A stretch of DNA of 64,000 bases from Lamellibrachia satsuma (taxonomy: Eukaryota > Annelida > Polychaeta > Sabellida > Siboglinidae). The number at the start of each line of letters is the position of its first letter. Position 1 is the stretch's first letter. Positions 1 to 51,111 of the stretch are shown here, piece after piece. The translations under genes were made by a program, and so were the position numbers. Below the pieces are notes generated by a model. The model was not told the DNA's origin and did not search any database. It saw only the letters and a program-made list of their open reading frames with translations. Location of the stretch: positions 10,271,016 through 10,335,015 of the forward strand of contig BSQZ01000021.1 in assembly GCA_033239005.1 (NCBI GenBank), in the 5' to 3' direction.

Positions 1-232
1 AGTGACTTAAAATTCCCTGCTGCTGATCCGCATGTTTTCGTGCACATCAGTGCGTCACATTGCAACACTGGAACTGGCTAGGACATATGAAATGTTCCTT
101 TCCTGAGCTGTGCTGTCTTCATTTGCCCCACACCCTCTGTCAACTTGATGGCACTATTTCATCAACCACTGTCTACAACACAGACCTTTGCCTTCCTGGT
201 TTCATTCATTCAATGAAGCATACCGGAAGTTT

Positions 233-1735
233 GAGGAGAGAACACAAGTTGTCTCTGTCTGAGGGATTACAGCATGACAACAACCAAGTCATTCGAGGAG
301 AGAACACAAGCTGTCTCTGTCTGAGGGATTACAGCATGATGACAACCAAGTCCTTCGAGGAGAGAACACAAGCTGTCTCTGTCTGAGGGATTACAGCATG
401 ATGACAATCAAGTCCTTCGAGGAGAGAACACAAGCTGTCTCTGTCTGAGGGATTACAGCATGATGACAACCAAGTCCTTGGAGGAGAGAACACAAGCTGT
501 CTCTGTCTGAGGGATTACAGCATGATGACAACCAAGTCCTTCGAGGAGAGAACACAAGCTGTCTCTGTCTGAGGGATTACAGCATGATGACAACCAAGTC
601 CTTCGAGGAGAGAACACAAGCTGTCTCTGTCTGAGGGATTACAGCATGATGACAACCAAGTCCTTCGAGGAGAGAACACAAGCTGTCTCTGTCTGAGGGA
701 TTACAGCATGATGACAACCAAGTCCTTTGAGGAGAGAACACAAGCTGTCTCTGTCTGAGGGATTACAGCATGACAACAACCAAGTCCTTCGAGGAGAGAA
801 CACAAGTTGTCTCTGTCTGAGGGATTACAGCATGATGACAACCAAGTCCTTCGAGGAGAGAACACAAGTTGTCTCTGTCTGAGGGATTACAGCATGATGA
901 CAACAACCCAGTCCTTCGAGGAGAGAACACAAGCTGTCTCTGTGTGAGGGATTACAGCATGATGACAACAACCCAGTCCTTCGAGGAGAGAACACAAGAT
1001 GTCTGTGTCGGAGGGATTACAGCATGACAACAACAACCAAGTCCTGCGAGGAGAGAACACAAGCTGTCTCTGTCTGAGAGATTACAGCATGATGACAACC
1101 AAGTCCTTCGAGGAGAGAACACAATATGTCTCTGTCTGAGGGATTACAGCATGATGACAACCAAGTCCTTCGAGGAGAGAACACAAGCTGTCTCTGTCTG
1201 AGGGATTACAGCATGATGACAACCAAGTCCTTCGAGGAGAGAACACAAACTGTCTGTGTCGGAGGGATTACAGCATGACAACAACCCAGTCCTTCGACAA
1301 CAGAGGAGAGCACACAAGTTGTCGCTGTCTGAGAGTTTACAGCATGAAAACAACCAAGTCCTTCGAGGAGAGAATACGAGCTATCTCTGTCTGAGAGATT
1401 ACAGCATGAAAACAACCAAGTCCTTCGAGGAGAGAACACAAGTTGTCTCTGTCTGAGAGATTACAGCATGACAACAACCAAGTCCTTCGAGGAGAGAACA
1501 CACATGGTCTCTGTCTGAGGGATTACAGCATGACAACAACAACCAAGTCCTGCAAGGAGAGAACACAAGTTGTCTCTGTCTGAGAGATTACAGCATGACA
1601 ACAACCAAGCCCTTCGAGGAGAGAACACAAGCTGTCTCTGTCTGATGGATTACAGCATGACAACATCAACCAAGTCCTATGAGGAAAGAACACAAGCTGT
1701 CTCTGTCTGAGGGATTACAACATGACAACAACAAC
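233..1735. repeat. Minisatellite, ~62-bp unit, about 24 copies
   Basis: Tandem units around TTCGAGGAGAGAACACAAG and CTGTCTCTGTCTGAGG with 3-bp CAA indels. Lies in the intron after exon 37 and starts about 17 bp inside the donor. Short reading frames over it are artefacts. Confidence 0.95.
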
Positions 1736-1751
1736 ATTTATCGCAACCTAC

Positions 1752-39385
<37,634 letters not shown>

Positions 39386-39559
39386 CTGCAAGATAAAGCA
39401 TAACAGTATTTACACTGAGAATCAGAAGTCTTCCCCTATCATCTATTGGACTACAGAAGTTAGTACAGACACTGAACAGGCCCTTATTATTATCTAGAAA
39501 TAAAATTTTGCCAGTCTTGAACTTTCTAAAAATGTTCAACCATAAGCACGCGAACTGCT

Positions 39560-39785
39560 TCCGTGAAAGCCATTCACGCCTATGAAGCCATTATTGACCC
39601 AATTGTATTTTTAACTGGCAAACTAATGCTGGTCAATATAATGACATCCATTATTGGTCCATTTGTTTTTTGCACTGGCAAGCCAATGCCATTGAGCCAA
39701 TGACAGCTATTATTGGTCGAATAAGTTTTTTTTCAAGTCCAGTTTGGCCATTATTGGCCCAATCAAGTCTTGCTAGCTGTGTTTT
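39560..39785. repeat. Diverged tandem repeat, ~62 bp x 3
   Basis: CCATTATTGACCCAATTG, CCATTATTGGTCCATTTG, CTATTATTGGTCGAATAAG and CCATTATTGGCCCAATCAAG recur with ACTGGCAA in between; old and irregular. Confidence 0.6.
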
Positions 39786-40119
39786 AGTATTTAGACTAGT
39801 TAAAAATAATGAAACCAACACGTGACATGATAACAGTGTTCGAAATTAAGTTTTTTTTTATTGGCAGCCGCCTATTCAAAATGCTTTCTGCCGATTCAGT
39901 TAGCCAAAATGCGCAAGTTATCAGCCCCACCCCACTGGCATTGAGTCATCCCGGCGGCAACAGCTGGGTCAGACCGTATTAGTGATGCACATCTCAGTAC
40001 TTACTAATCTATGCTAATTCGATAAAAATACAATTGTGACAAACTACTGCTTCCTTGCCTGCCACAGATCGCTGGCAAGACAAAATCTGCACATGCAAGG
40101 GAAAATCCTGGTATTTGTA

Positions 40120-40510
40120 ACATGGATATTTGTGACCTTCATTGTATTCGCCGGTATATGTCTTGCTGTTGCCAAAAATATTGCAACTGCTCTTGTTAGC
40201 AGTAGACTTGATTATTGCAATTCCCTTTGTCATAATATTGCTCTCAAGTCAAGGATATCTTGAAACTTCAACGTGTGCAAAATTGTTTGGCAAGGGTAGT
40301 TATCCGGTCTCCTAATTTTTCTCACTAATTACCACTTCTTAAATCATTGCATTGGCTCCCTGCCTGATATCGCATTATGTTTAACATCTGTACAATGTAC
40401 AATTACGTATCAAGCACTTTCATCCAGACAACCAGCATATTTACATTCACTGCTCACTCCTGCAAAACAGCCCAGTCTCAGACAGCTTCAATCATCTACT
40501 CTTGAGTTCC
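40120..40510 (+). mobile_element. L2/CR1-type LINE fragment
   Basis: Plus strand, frameshifted: ALVSSRLDYCNSL, then LQRVQNCLARVV-like and LPLLKSLHWLPA-like strings, the same family as the copy at 48780. No ends visible. Confidence 0.7.
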
Positions 40511-42112
40511 GAAAAAGCGTCCCTATACGCGTATTTATTTGGCGAAAAATGCCACCCTATACGCACCTTATTTGGCAGTATACTATTATTAAATTAAAAT
40601 GTTTGTGCCAGCCTATATTATATGATAATCGTGGCGCCAATTAATAATCCACGGAGCGGTTTACCGCTCGCGCTAAAATCACTTGCTCCAACTGGAGCTG
40701 CATGTGGCTCCCTCTGACAGTTTTCTTCCTTTCGAACGACAGTCGTGCATTTAGCGGGATCCCGTGCTTCTGAGGATCCTGAAGCGTAAGACCGTGAGAT
40801 TTCCATGATTAGATGAATCGATCAGAATCCTTAATTCTCGGAAGCTCGACATGGTATATTATTAGTTAAGATGCCATTAACACCTCGTTAACCGATCGTA
40901 AATGGCCGCCGTGCGCAGCGCCTCAAACTGGTCGTAACTAGGCAAAGTCAATCGCCCTACAATGTTTTTCTATCTGGCTGTTGCTACTAGTAGGGGCGAA
41001 GGTCTCGTCCATCAAAAGCTTAAGTATTTTCATGAAACGTGAAACCTTACAAAAACGCCATAAACAGAGCAATAAACACGTCTTTCGTGTCTGTATGCAT
41101 TCTTATATGTATATCACTAAAGTTACCTGACAATAACCATGAAAAAGTGTGAAAGTATTACCTTTTTGTCAGAACGCATGTGCTTGTCAAGGTTTGTATA
41201 TAACCGGATGTTGTTGTGAGCGAGAACAGCACGCGGGATTTCCATAGATCTATATAAGGTCACGCTAAGAATTGCCGTCTGCTAGCCATAGAGTTACATC
41301 ATTAATAATGCCCCTATAAACTACTAACTTACTAACGGGTGTTTTATTTATGTCTGTGCTGCTGGCCCATTCTGGCCTCATTCTACACGAAATCACGTTT
41401 GATCATGTGACGCAAAGGCAACATCACGTGCACAGTATGGCGGCTGATTGTGAAATGTTTTCTATGTCACCGATAAAAGTACTCATAAGTAATTATTTGG
41501 AGCACATTTCTTCAGTTTCTTGACGCCCAATCGTCGGTTGTATGTCACGGAATACACATGTGAAACGGTTAGTGCGTATCGGTTTTAAAACTTAAGTTAT
41601 TAGTTCCGTAGCCAAATGGCTACGGAACTGCCAAAACCATGCTTTAGCAAATGCCGTACGGGATTTTCGCCCCAGAGACGAAGAGCGGGGCGAACATTTT
41701 TGCCTAGTCGTAACCGGCTGGAGGTGGTTTCCCATGAAACGGGCTTGCGTATTCAATTCAATAAAACTTTAATGTCCATTTAAAAAAAGAAAATTCCCCG
41801 GTTTTTCGCAGATATAAAATGTGGTTATTATATCAGCAGTGACGCGAATATGCATAAAGTTTATGCATACTCGGCAGAAAAAAAATACCCCGCGATCCGC
41901 GTAGTTTTCTAGAGACGCCTTGCCCTTGGCCCTTGGCACTTGCCCTGGCTTTACGTCGTGTAAACATTGCTTTGGCGCTAAAAAAGACAAATATACTAGT
42001 GACTTTTTCGCACTGTACTATTATTTGTTTTGAACAATTTGCCCCCCCATGCTATTATTCGGCACTATACTATTATTATTATTATTATTTATTACTGTTA
42101 TTTGGCCTATAC
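40510..42112. other. Intergenic or far-upstream intron, unassigned
   Basis: No gene recognised. Contains moderately CpG-rich stretches (ATGGCCGCCGTGCGCAGCG near 40901), three scattered GTATACTATTATT-like strings and the hairpin at 41602. Some of this may be mobile DNA, but I could not define an element. Confidence 0.4.
41602..41629. other. Perfect 13-bp hairpin
   Basis: AGTTCCGTAGCCA, spacer AA, TGGCTACGGAACT. Confidence 0.9.
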
Positions 42113-42114
42113 TA

Positions 42115-44797
42115 GCAATGCCGGAGCTCGTTAGGCGGCGCTAGTAGTGCTATGATCGACAAGTCGACCAAAACGTGTACCCAGAGAGGCCCATTTATAG
42201 GGGGTGCCTATTACGGTCCATAGCAGCTGACATAGACCACCTATAATAAAAGTGTGCATATGCCTGTAAAGCTGAATAAACGTTCTTTACTCTGGTGTAC
42301 ATCCTGTTTTATTTCTTTAGGTGAAAGTATTTTGTTTTTTAAGGTGAAAATTTCATGATTCCGGGATTCACCTTGATTCACGAAAAAAACAACTGTATGT
42401 CTTTCATTAATAATTTATTAACACAAAAATATTTTTTTATTTTGGCTAGGTCTGGCTAGTGATGTACAGTACAACTAAAACAACCCCCTATCACAATCCA
42501 CTGAAGCCAAGAATTATCTAGCTATTTGAACGTTAGGTGGCGCCACACACAGGTCAGAATAAATTGTCCTAGTCCTAGACCGCTGTTATTTCAAGTTCGT
42601 CTTTTTCGTCGTAGTTGTTGGAAGTTCATAAATATCCATTCTTCAAGTACGTGTGTAAGTAGTAATTGATCTATCTAACTATATTATCGTATAGCAGTGT
42701 AAGTTTGAAGTTATGGAGGGTGTTTTGCTCATTTTGGCGGGAAATAAAACATGTAAACAAACTTGCAGTGACAGCCTGACTGACCTGTCAAACGATGTCC
42801 CAGCAGACAAGGCGAAGAAAGGCATCCATTACTCGCATTAGCTCAAAGCTGACAATCTTACACTTGGAATGTTAATATGATTTACTCTGTGTTTTCTGAT
42901 TACTTTTCATTATAATTAAGTACTATAATAATCGTGAATAGTGACTATGACTAGTAATGTAAATATTTGTTTATGCAAAATTTGTCTAATTTGGATATCA
43001 TATGATAATGGGTGAAGATGCATGAAACTCTAAAAACGATGTACAACTGATAGCTGGTATGCAATATTATGTCAGTATGGTTATTCACTCAAAGATTCAC
43101 ACACATTGATATGATGAGAAAGTGGACACCAGCATACTTGTAAGCTTACATTTCATCCTACATGATACACATCAAATAGTCATCTTGCATCAGCATGTCT
43201 TCACCTGTGAAAAGGCTAATTCTGTCAAAATCTGTTTAATATTTTGCAGTTAAAACCTTGTAAACAATATTTTCATATACATAATAATGCTAATGACCTA
43301 TACATGTCAATCATGCTTAGAAATAGACACAGAGTTAAAAAAATATTTATCTAGGGTATATATATATATATATTTTTTTTTTTTTACCAACTGCCCCTGC
43401 ATAAATGTGCAACATAAGTGAAAATAGCCCTGTTTACAGCTTTCATGACCCCACACAGGTTGAGAACATTTAGTACTTCCATAATATATCCAAAACATTG
43501 TAATAACATTAATATTGGCAATTTTTTTAGGCCAGGTACACTTTTTAACAAAATAAAAAAAAACGTGTTTTGAAAATGTTGATGGGTGCGTCTTTAAAGT
43601 GCTCTAACATGAAAACTAATTAACGTACAACCATACAACTGATACCATGATGTATCTTAATAATATACCTTTCCAATGATCTTTATGCTACATGATACAC
43701 ATGTCAAATATTCATTTTGCATTAGCGTGTATTCAGCTGTGAACAGGCTTCTTGAAAAATCTGCATAATAGTTTGCAGTTAAAAAAACTTTGTAAAAAAT
43801 ATTTTTCATATACATAATAATGCTAATGACCTATACATGTCAAACATGCGGAGAAGCTGACACTGAGGTTTACAAAATGTCTCTGTAGAGTATATACTGT
43901 TTTTTTTTACATTTTGCCAACAGCCCCTGTATAAATGTGCAAAATAAGTGAAAAATAGCATTGCTCACAGCTCTCTTGCAACCAAAATAATGTATGCACT
44001 GGTATGAATAAACCCCCACACAGGTTGAGAACATTGAGTACTTCCACAATATGTCAAAAAAATTACATTATCTTTAATATTAGTATTTTTTTAGGCCAGG
44101 TACACTTTTTTAATCAAAATAGAAAAACGTGTTTTGGAAATGTTGACGGGGGGTATCTTTAAAGTGCTCTAACATGAAAACTAATTAACATACAGCCATA
44201 CAACTTATTCCATGATGTATATTAATAATATATCTTTCCAATGATCTTAATGATACACATGTCAAATATTCGTCTTGCATCAGCATGTCTTCAGCTGTGA
44301 ACAGGCTTCTGTAAAAATACATAAGTTTGCAGTTAAAAAAAATCTTGTAAAAAATATTTTTTACATATATAATAATGCTAATGACCTATACATGTCAAAC
44401 ATGCTTAGAAGTAGACACTGAGTTTTAAAAATGTATCTGTAGGGTATATACTGTGGTTGTTTTTTACTTTTTACCAACCGCCCCTGTAAAAATTGGCAAA
44501 ATAAGTGAAAAATAGCACTGTTTACAGCTCTTTTGCAACAAAAATAATGGATGCACTGGTATGCATGACCCCCACGCAGGTTGAGAACATTGAGTACTTC
44601 CACAATATGCCAAAAAAAAATACATTAATATTAGTAAATTTTTAGGCCAGGTACACTTTTTTGATCAAAATAGAAAAACGTGTTTTGAAAACGTTGATGG
44701 GGGGTGTCTTTAAAGTGCTCTAACATGAAAACTAATTAACATACAGCCATACAACTGATACCATGATTTATCTTAATAATATACCTTTCCAATGATG
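42115..44797. mobile_element. Element X, left copy
   Basis: Inverted relative of 46285-55942 (minus its insertions). Begins GCAATGCCGGAGCTCGTTAG next to TA; carries a unique ~1.1-kb part and then about three ~530-bp tandem sub-repeats (marker ATGCTAATGACCTATACATG at about 43287, 43817 and 44376). No coding capacity seen. Confidence 0.8.
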
Positions 44798-46284
44798 TAT
44801 AATACTTTGCAATAACTTAGTTATCTCAAAATGGTCCAGCATAGCTAACTCAAGTCTCAATGGTCTTGATGCAAATGCGATGGGTTTTTCCATACCATCT
44901 GACATTTGATGGCTAATCATAGCTCCAACTCCATACGAGCTTGCACCCGTGGCAAGAATGAGTGGCTTGCTTCCATCGTAGTGAGTAAGTACCGTCTCAC
45001 TAGACAACAAACTTTTGCATTGGTTGAATGCTTCATCGCATGAACTGTCCCACGACCATTCGACGCCAGCCTTCAGGCGTTCGTACAGAGGATGTAAGAC
45101 GGTGGACAAATTTGGTACAAACTTCACATAGTATTGCAGGACACCCAGGAAGCTTTGTAGTTCCGTTATGTTGGTTGGAGGCGGTGCCTTCCGGATGGCC
45201 TTCACTTTATCCTGGATAGGTTGGATCCCACTTGCATTGACTGTGTGTATTGCACCTGGGACTTCATAAACTGGCATTTCGCCTTGTTCAACTTCACGTT
45301 GTACTGATTGCAACACTTATTCCAGTGTCTTCATATGTTCCTGACATTTTCTATTCCTGCTATAATTTTGTCCATTGTCGCCTGGAACATGGACGGTGCA
45401 GTTTTAACACCGTAAGCTAAACGGTGTGTCCTGTACAGTCCCTTGTGAGTGTTAAGGGTGAGTGAGCAGTGGTGACGATTTCTCATCAACCTCGAGTTGG
45501 TTGAATGCACCACTCAGGTCCAGGATTGAGAACACCGTTGGTCCCTTCCCTTTGTAAGCCAGGTTGGTAAACAAATCCTGAGCCGTGGGTAGGAGATACT
45601 TGTCATCTTCAATGGTGACATTCACGAGCTTGTAATCCCCACATACGCATACTGACATCTTGCCGGTTTTCATCTTAGGCACATTCACAGTCAGGCTCGC
45701 CCATTCACTGTTATCGACCCTGTACAGCCCACCAGCTGATTCAAGTCTGTCGATCTCATTCTCCACGAGTTCCCTAAGAGCATAAGGAACAGGACACGCC
45801 TTTTGGTAGACTGGATTCTGCTCTGGTTTAAGCTTCAGAGTTGCTGTGTGCTGCTGATGAGGCATTGAGTTCGACTGAACATTTGGCTGCCTCATTTGTT
45901 CTTCAGCCACTGCCTCTTTGTATGCATTCTAAAAAGTTAGTGTGTTGTCTTTCAGCATTAGTTTTGCCAGGTAGGTTAAGTCCTTTCACAAACACATCTC
46001 GCAGTATCTCTGTTTGCACTGTTGCCTGTTATTCGCAATCACCACATAGCTCCTGCAGCGCCAAAGCATATTGTGGGACCGATTCTGTCGGCTTTCTGTT
46101 TATGTTCATGAATTGATTCCTTCGACCGATAACTGTTAGTTGCTGTTCATATACTTTGTGGGCCGCAGACACTACTTCCTCATAACTTTTGTCACCCAGA
46201 CTTTCCGGTTTAAGTTGGCTTTTTATTTTTGTGAAAGCTTGCGGACCAACACTGCCAAGCAGCAAACAGTTTTTTGTGTCTGTA
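44798..46284 (-). pseudogene. Degenerate Gypsy retrotransposon gag-RT-RNaseH piece
   Basis: Minus strand order: gag segment (GPQAFTKIKSQLKPESLGD), reverse transcriptase (YALRELVENEIDRLES, SILDLSGAFNQLEVDE), then the connection/RNase H start (FLGVLQYYVKFVPNLSTVLH, PIAFASRPL). The nucleocapsid and protease region is missing between gag and RT, the RT is frameshifted, and the YVDD box and integrase are not found. Dead copy between the two X elements; its own gag start and LTR lie at 55945-56318. Confidence 0.88.
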
Positions 46285-48360
46285 TTGTATGGCTGTATGT
46301 TAATTAGTTTTCATGTTAGAGCACTTTAAAGACACCCCTGTCAATGTTTTAAAAACTCGCGTTTTCCCTATTTTGATAAAAAAAGTGTACCTGGGCTAAA
46401 ACAATTACTAATATTTATGTTAATGTATTTTTTTTACATATTATGGAAGTACTCAATGTTCTCAACCTGTGTGGGGGTCATTCATACCAGTGCATCCATT
46501 ATTTTTGTTGCAAGAGAGCTGTAAACAGTGCTAGTTTTCACTTATTTTGCACATATTTATAGGGGCGGTTGGTAAAAACAACCACAGTATATACCCTATA
46601 GATACATTAAAAAAACCTCAGTGTCTACTTGTAAGCATGTTTGACATGTATAGGTCATTAGCATTATTATATATGTGAAAAATATTTTTTACAAGATTTT
46701 TTTAACTGCAAACTATTATGTATTTTTACAGAAGCCTGTTCACAGCTGAAGACATGCTGATGGAAGATGAATATTTGACATGTGTATCATGTAGGATAAA
46801 GATCATTGGAAAGGTCTATCATTAAGATACATCATGGAATCAGTTGTATGGCTGTAAGTTAATTAGTTTTCATGTTAGATCACTTTAAAGACACCCCCCG
46901 TCAACATTTCCAAAACACGTTTTTTTTTATTAAAAAAGTGTACCTGGCCTAAAAAATTTACTAATATTAATGTTAATGTAATTTTTTTTACCTCATGGAG
47001 AAATACTCAATATTCTCAACCTGTGTGGGGGTCATTCATACCAGTGCATCCATTATTTTGGTTGCAAAAGAGCTGTAAGCAATGCTATTTTTCACTCATT
47101 TTGCACATTTATACATGGCCAGTTGGCAAAAAGCAAAAAAAAACAGTATATATCATACAGAGACATTTTGTAAATCTCAGTGCTAGCTTCTAAATTTTTT
47201 TTACATGTATAGGACGTGCCTTTTGGTATAGGTCATTAGCATTATTATGTATATGAAAAATAGTTTTTACGAAGTTTTTTTAATTGCAAAATTATTATGT
47301 AGATTTTTACAGAAGCCTGTTCACAGCTGAATACGTGCTGATGCAAGATGAATATTTGAGATGTGTATCATGTAGGATGAAGATTATTGGAAAGGTTTAT
47401 TATCAAGATACATCGTGGTTTCGGTTGTATGGTTGTACGTTAATTAGTTTTCAGGTTAGACCACTTTAAAGACACCCCCATGAACATTTTCAAAACATGT
47501 TTTTTTCTATTTTGATAAAAAGTGTACCTGGCCTAAAAAATTGCTAATATTAATGTTATTGTATTTTTTTTACATATTGTGGAAGTACTAAATGTTCTCA
47601 ACCTGTGTGGGGTCATTCATACCAGTGCATCCATTATTTTGGTTGTAAGAGGGCTGTAAACAGTGCTATTTTTTTTACCCATTTTGCACATTTATACGGG
47701 GCAGTTGGTAAAAAGAAAAAACCAATATGTACCCTACAGAGACATTTTTAAACTATGTGTCTATTTCTAAGCATGATTGACATATATAGGTCATTAACAT
47801 TATTATTTATATGAAAATATTGTTTACAAGGTTTTAACTGCAAACTATTATGCAGATTTTGACAGAAGCCTTTTCACAGCTGAAGAAATGCTGATGCAAG
47901 ATGAATTTTTTTGACGTGTATCATGTAGGATGAAATGTACCGGTAAGCTTTTATTGTCATACTTATTGCATTATCTGGATGTATTGGTAGTTAAAGTAAG
48001 AAACAACTACTATAAATACGTACATTTCAAGTATGCTGGTGTCCACTTTCTCATCATATCAATGTGTGGATCGTTGAGTAAATAACCATTCTGACACAAT
48101 GCTGCATACCAACTATCAGTTGTACATAATTTTTAGAGTTTCATACATCTTCACCCATCATCATATCCAGAATAGATAAATTTTGCATAAACAAATATTT
48201 ACATTACTAGTCATTTAGTCACTATACATAAGTCGTATCCACGGTTATGATAGTACTTATAATGAAAAGCAACCAAAAAGCACAGTGTAAATCAGTGTTC
48301 GGCAACCTTTTTGAACGGAGGGCCAAATTAGTGACTTGGAATAGGTCAGTGGGCCACACA

Positions 48361-48361
48361 T

Positions 48362-48404
<43 letters not shown>

Positions 48405-48478
48405 CATGCAAACACGCACATAAGGATATTATCATTCTTGTAACACGTACAATATATATATATATATATATATATATG
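48361..48478. repeat. ACGC and AT microsatellites
   Basis: (ACGC)n at 48363-48405 and (TA)n at 48452-48476 inside the hAT element. Confidence 0.95.
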
Positions 48479-48779
48479 CATGCAACATACATACGTTGTG
48501 TGTAGCAGTGGTATCGAGTGTTGTTGTAAATAGGTCTGATTTTGAACAACAGTTCGATAGTCACTATGCTGTTTAAAAACACACATTATTCATGTTACGT
48601 GTTCTTGGCATGCCGCTGATGCCATGTTGACCCGTGTGCCACTGACGCCTGATGCTAGAGATGTTGCTGTGCCACCAAGTGTCCCACATCTGGCTGCAGA
48701 CTTGACACTGCGAGCCTCAGCACGTCATCCAAATGTCCATCTGTTAGATGCGTTCATGGCTTGCATTATACGAAGTTCA

Positions 48780-49322
48780 TCTTATAATAATAATAAAATT
48801 ACTTCTTTGGCGCCAATATCATCAGACAATCCAAGCTCAGTGGCGCAACAAAACCAAAGGATTAGGCATTCTCGTTACCATGTACAATGCAAAAAGTCGT
48901 CAACCGATGGATGGAAGTGCCAATAATCTAAGGAGGATAGGCAATTTTGATAAGATAGGTTTTCAGATTACGGCGAAATGAAGCTATATTTCTTGCTGAT
49001 TTTACGCTGTCGGGGAGTGAATTCCACAGAGTTGGTGTGGCAACCGAGAAAGATCGAGTTCCAGCATTTGTCTTAACTCTGGGAACAGAAAGTAAACCAG
49101 AACCAGATGACCGAAGCTGTTGTCTTGCTGGAGTGAGCATTGCATGTAAATATGCAGGTTGTTTGGTTGAAAGGGCTTGATAGGTAATTTTACAGATCTT
49201 AAAAATAATGCGATATCGCACAGGGATCCAATGCAATGATTTTAGAAGTGGCAGTGAGCGAGAGAAACGAGGGGATCGTGTAACTACCCTAGCCAAACAA
49301 TTTTGGACACGTTGAAGTTTTT
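48780..49322 (-). mobile_element. L2/CR1-type LINE 3' end nested in hAT
   Basis: Open for about 120 codons: LPLLKSLHWIPVRYRIIFKI, PTLWNSLPDSVKSARNIASF. Ends in (TTA)n at the low side. Fairly intact, so a recent insertion by comparison with the copies at 40120 and 3940. Confidence 0.85.
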
Positions 49323-49407
49323 TTTTTCACTCCCTGTTGCAAGCCCTGATACTTGTCAATCGGTCATCAAACTCCCGTCTCAGCAGCTCAATGAATGCTA
49401 CGAAAGC

Positions 49408-49617
49408 CTACATGTCCGGAGTAGCTAGTTTGTTTTCTATGAGTGTCGGGAAGTAATTTGCATCCCGCAGTTGTGTTTCCCACAATCGAAACCTGGTCTC
49501 GAAAGCGGAGATAAACTGGCACAGTTCATTGCTTAGTTGTTCTCTTCTCTGAAGTTTGGCGTTCAGCAGAGTGAGGTGCTCCGTGACATAGACTAAAATG
49601 CAAAATCGCACATCCAT
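49408..49617 (-). pseudogene. hAT transposase fragment (ZBED/Charlie-like)
   Basis: EHLTLLNAKLQRREQLSNEL followed by FETRFRLWETQLRDANYFPT is typical of the catalytic-core helices of Charlie-type hAT transposases as seen in GTF2IRD2/ZBED-type genes. Both flanks are destroyed. Confidence 0.75.
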
Positions 49618-49673
49618 AAGGGGTCAGTGAATGCCGGTACTTCTGCATCCTTCTTCTCCATGAATATGCTAAT

Positions 49674-50308
49674 CTCATGTCTCAGCTTGTACACGTGGCA
49701 CAGCATGGCACCCCAACCTAGTCTCACGTCTCGGCTCGTAAACGTGGCACAGCATGGCAACCCAACCTAGTCTCATGTCTCAGCTCGTACACGTGGCACA
49801 GCATGGCAGCCCAACCTAGTCTCACGTCTCAGCTTGTACATGTGGCACAGCATGGCAACCCAACCTAGTCTCATGTCTCAGCTCGTACACGTGACACAGC
49901 ATGGCAACCCAACCTAGTCTCATGTCTTAGTTCATACACGTGGCACAGCATGGCAACCCAACCTAGTCTCATGTCTCAGCGCGTACACGTGACACAGCAT
50001 GGCAACCCAACCTAGTCTCATGTCTTGGCTCGTACATGTGGCACAGCATGGCAGCCAAACCTAGTCTCATGTCTCAGCTCGTACACGTGGCACAGCATGG
50101 CAACCCAACCTAGTCTCATGTCTCAGCGCGTACACGTGACACAGCATGGCAACCCAACCTAGTCTCATGTCTCAGCTCGTACACGTAGCACAGCATGGCA
50201 ACCCAACCTAGTATCATGTCTCAGCTCGTACACGTGGCACAGCATGGCAGCCAAACCTAGTCTCATGTATCAGCTCGTACACGTGGCACAGCATGGCAAC
50301 CCAACCTA
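49674..50308. repeat. 49-bp minisatellite from transposase sequence
   Basis: About 13 units TCTCATGTCTCAGCTCGTAC, ACGTGGCACAGCATGGCAAC, CCAACCTAG. The first unit is continuous with the transposase reading (minus strand: AMLCHVYKLRHEISIF), so the array grew from coding sequence. Confidence 0.93.
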
Positions 50309-51111
50309 GCCAGGGCACTTCGGTTTAATGCAGGAATTGTTAATATTGCACATTCCTCTCGGACGGAAGGTGCTGGAACTGCCAGTGATTTAACGAGTGA
50401 TGACGAGTGTTATTAAAAAAACACATTATCACTCAAACACAAAAAAGATAGAACATTCATGTCTGCATGTTGGCAAAAGTGAATTAAAGTTTAAAGAAGT
50501 GAGAAATGTTTGATATGTTCATCGCGTGGAAATGGTATTACCGAGTTGCATTGTGTGATATGTCTCGTCTAGACGTCTCGTCTAGAATTTAGTCTAGATA
50601 AGACGTACTATTTTTTATTTTATATATCAATATTGCAGGCGTGGGCCGCGTCATGCATAATCTCGCTATCAGTCCGCGGGTCGCATGAAATAGCTATGCG
50701 GGCCGCAGTTGGCCCGCGGGCCGCAGGTTGCTGACCCCTGGTGTAAATCATATTAACATTCCAAGTGTAAGACTGTCAGCTTTAAGCTATTGCCTTTCTT
50801 CGTCTTGTCCGCTGGGACATCGTTTGACTGGTCGGTCACGCTGTCACTTTGCAAGTTTGTTTACATGTTTTATCTCCCGCCAAAATGAGCAAAACACCCT
50901 CCAGAACTTCAAACATACACTGCTACACCATAATATAGTTAGATAGATCAGTTACTATTTACACACGTACTTGAAGAATGGATATTTATGAACTTTCAAC
51001 AATTACGACGATAAAGACGAACTTGAAACAACAGCGGGCTAGGACAATGCATAATTTATTATTCTGACGTGTGTGTGGCACCACCTAACGTTCAAATAAC
51101 TAGATGATACC

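Larger units (their letters stand above)
48293..50740 (-). mobile_element. hAT transposon, decayed, 8-bp target duplication
   Basis: Ends CAGTGTTCGGCAACC and GGTTGCTGACCCCTG; GTGTAAAT on both sides (48285 and 50741). A remnant of a ZBED/Charlie-like transposase lies at 49408-49617. Interior is filled by a LINE fragment, ACGC and AT microsatellites and a 49-bp array. Confidence 0.93.
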
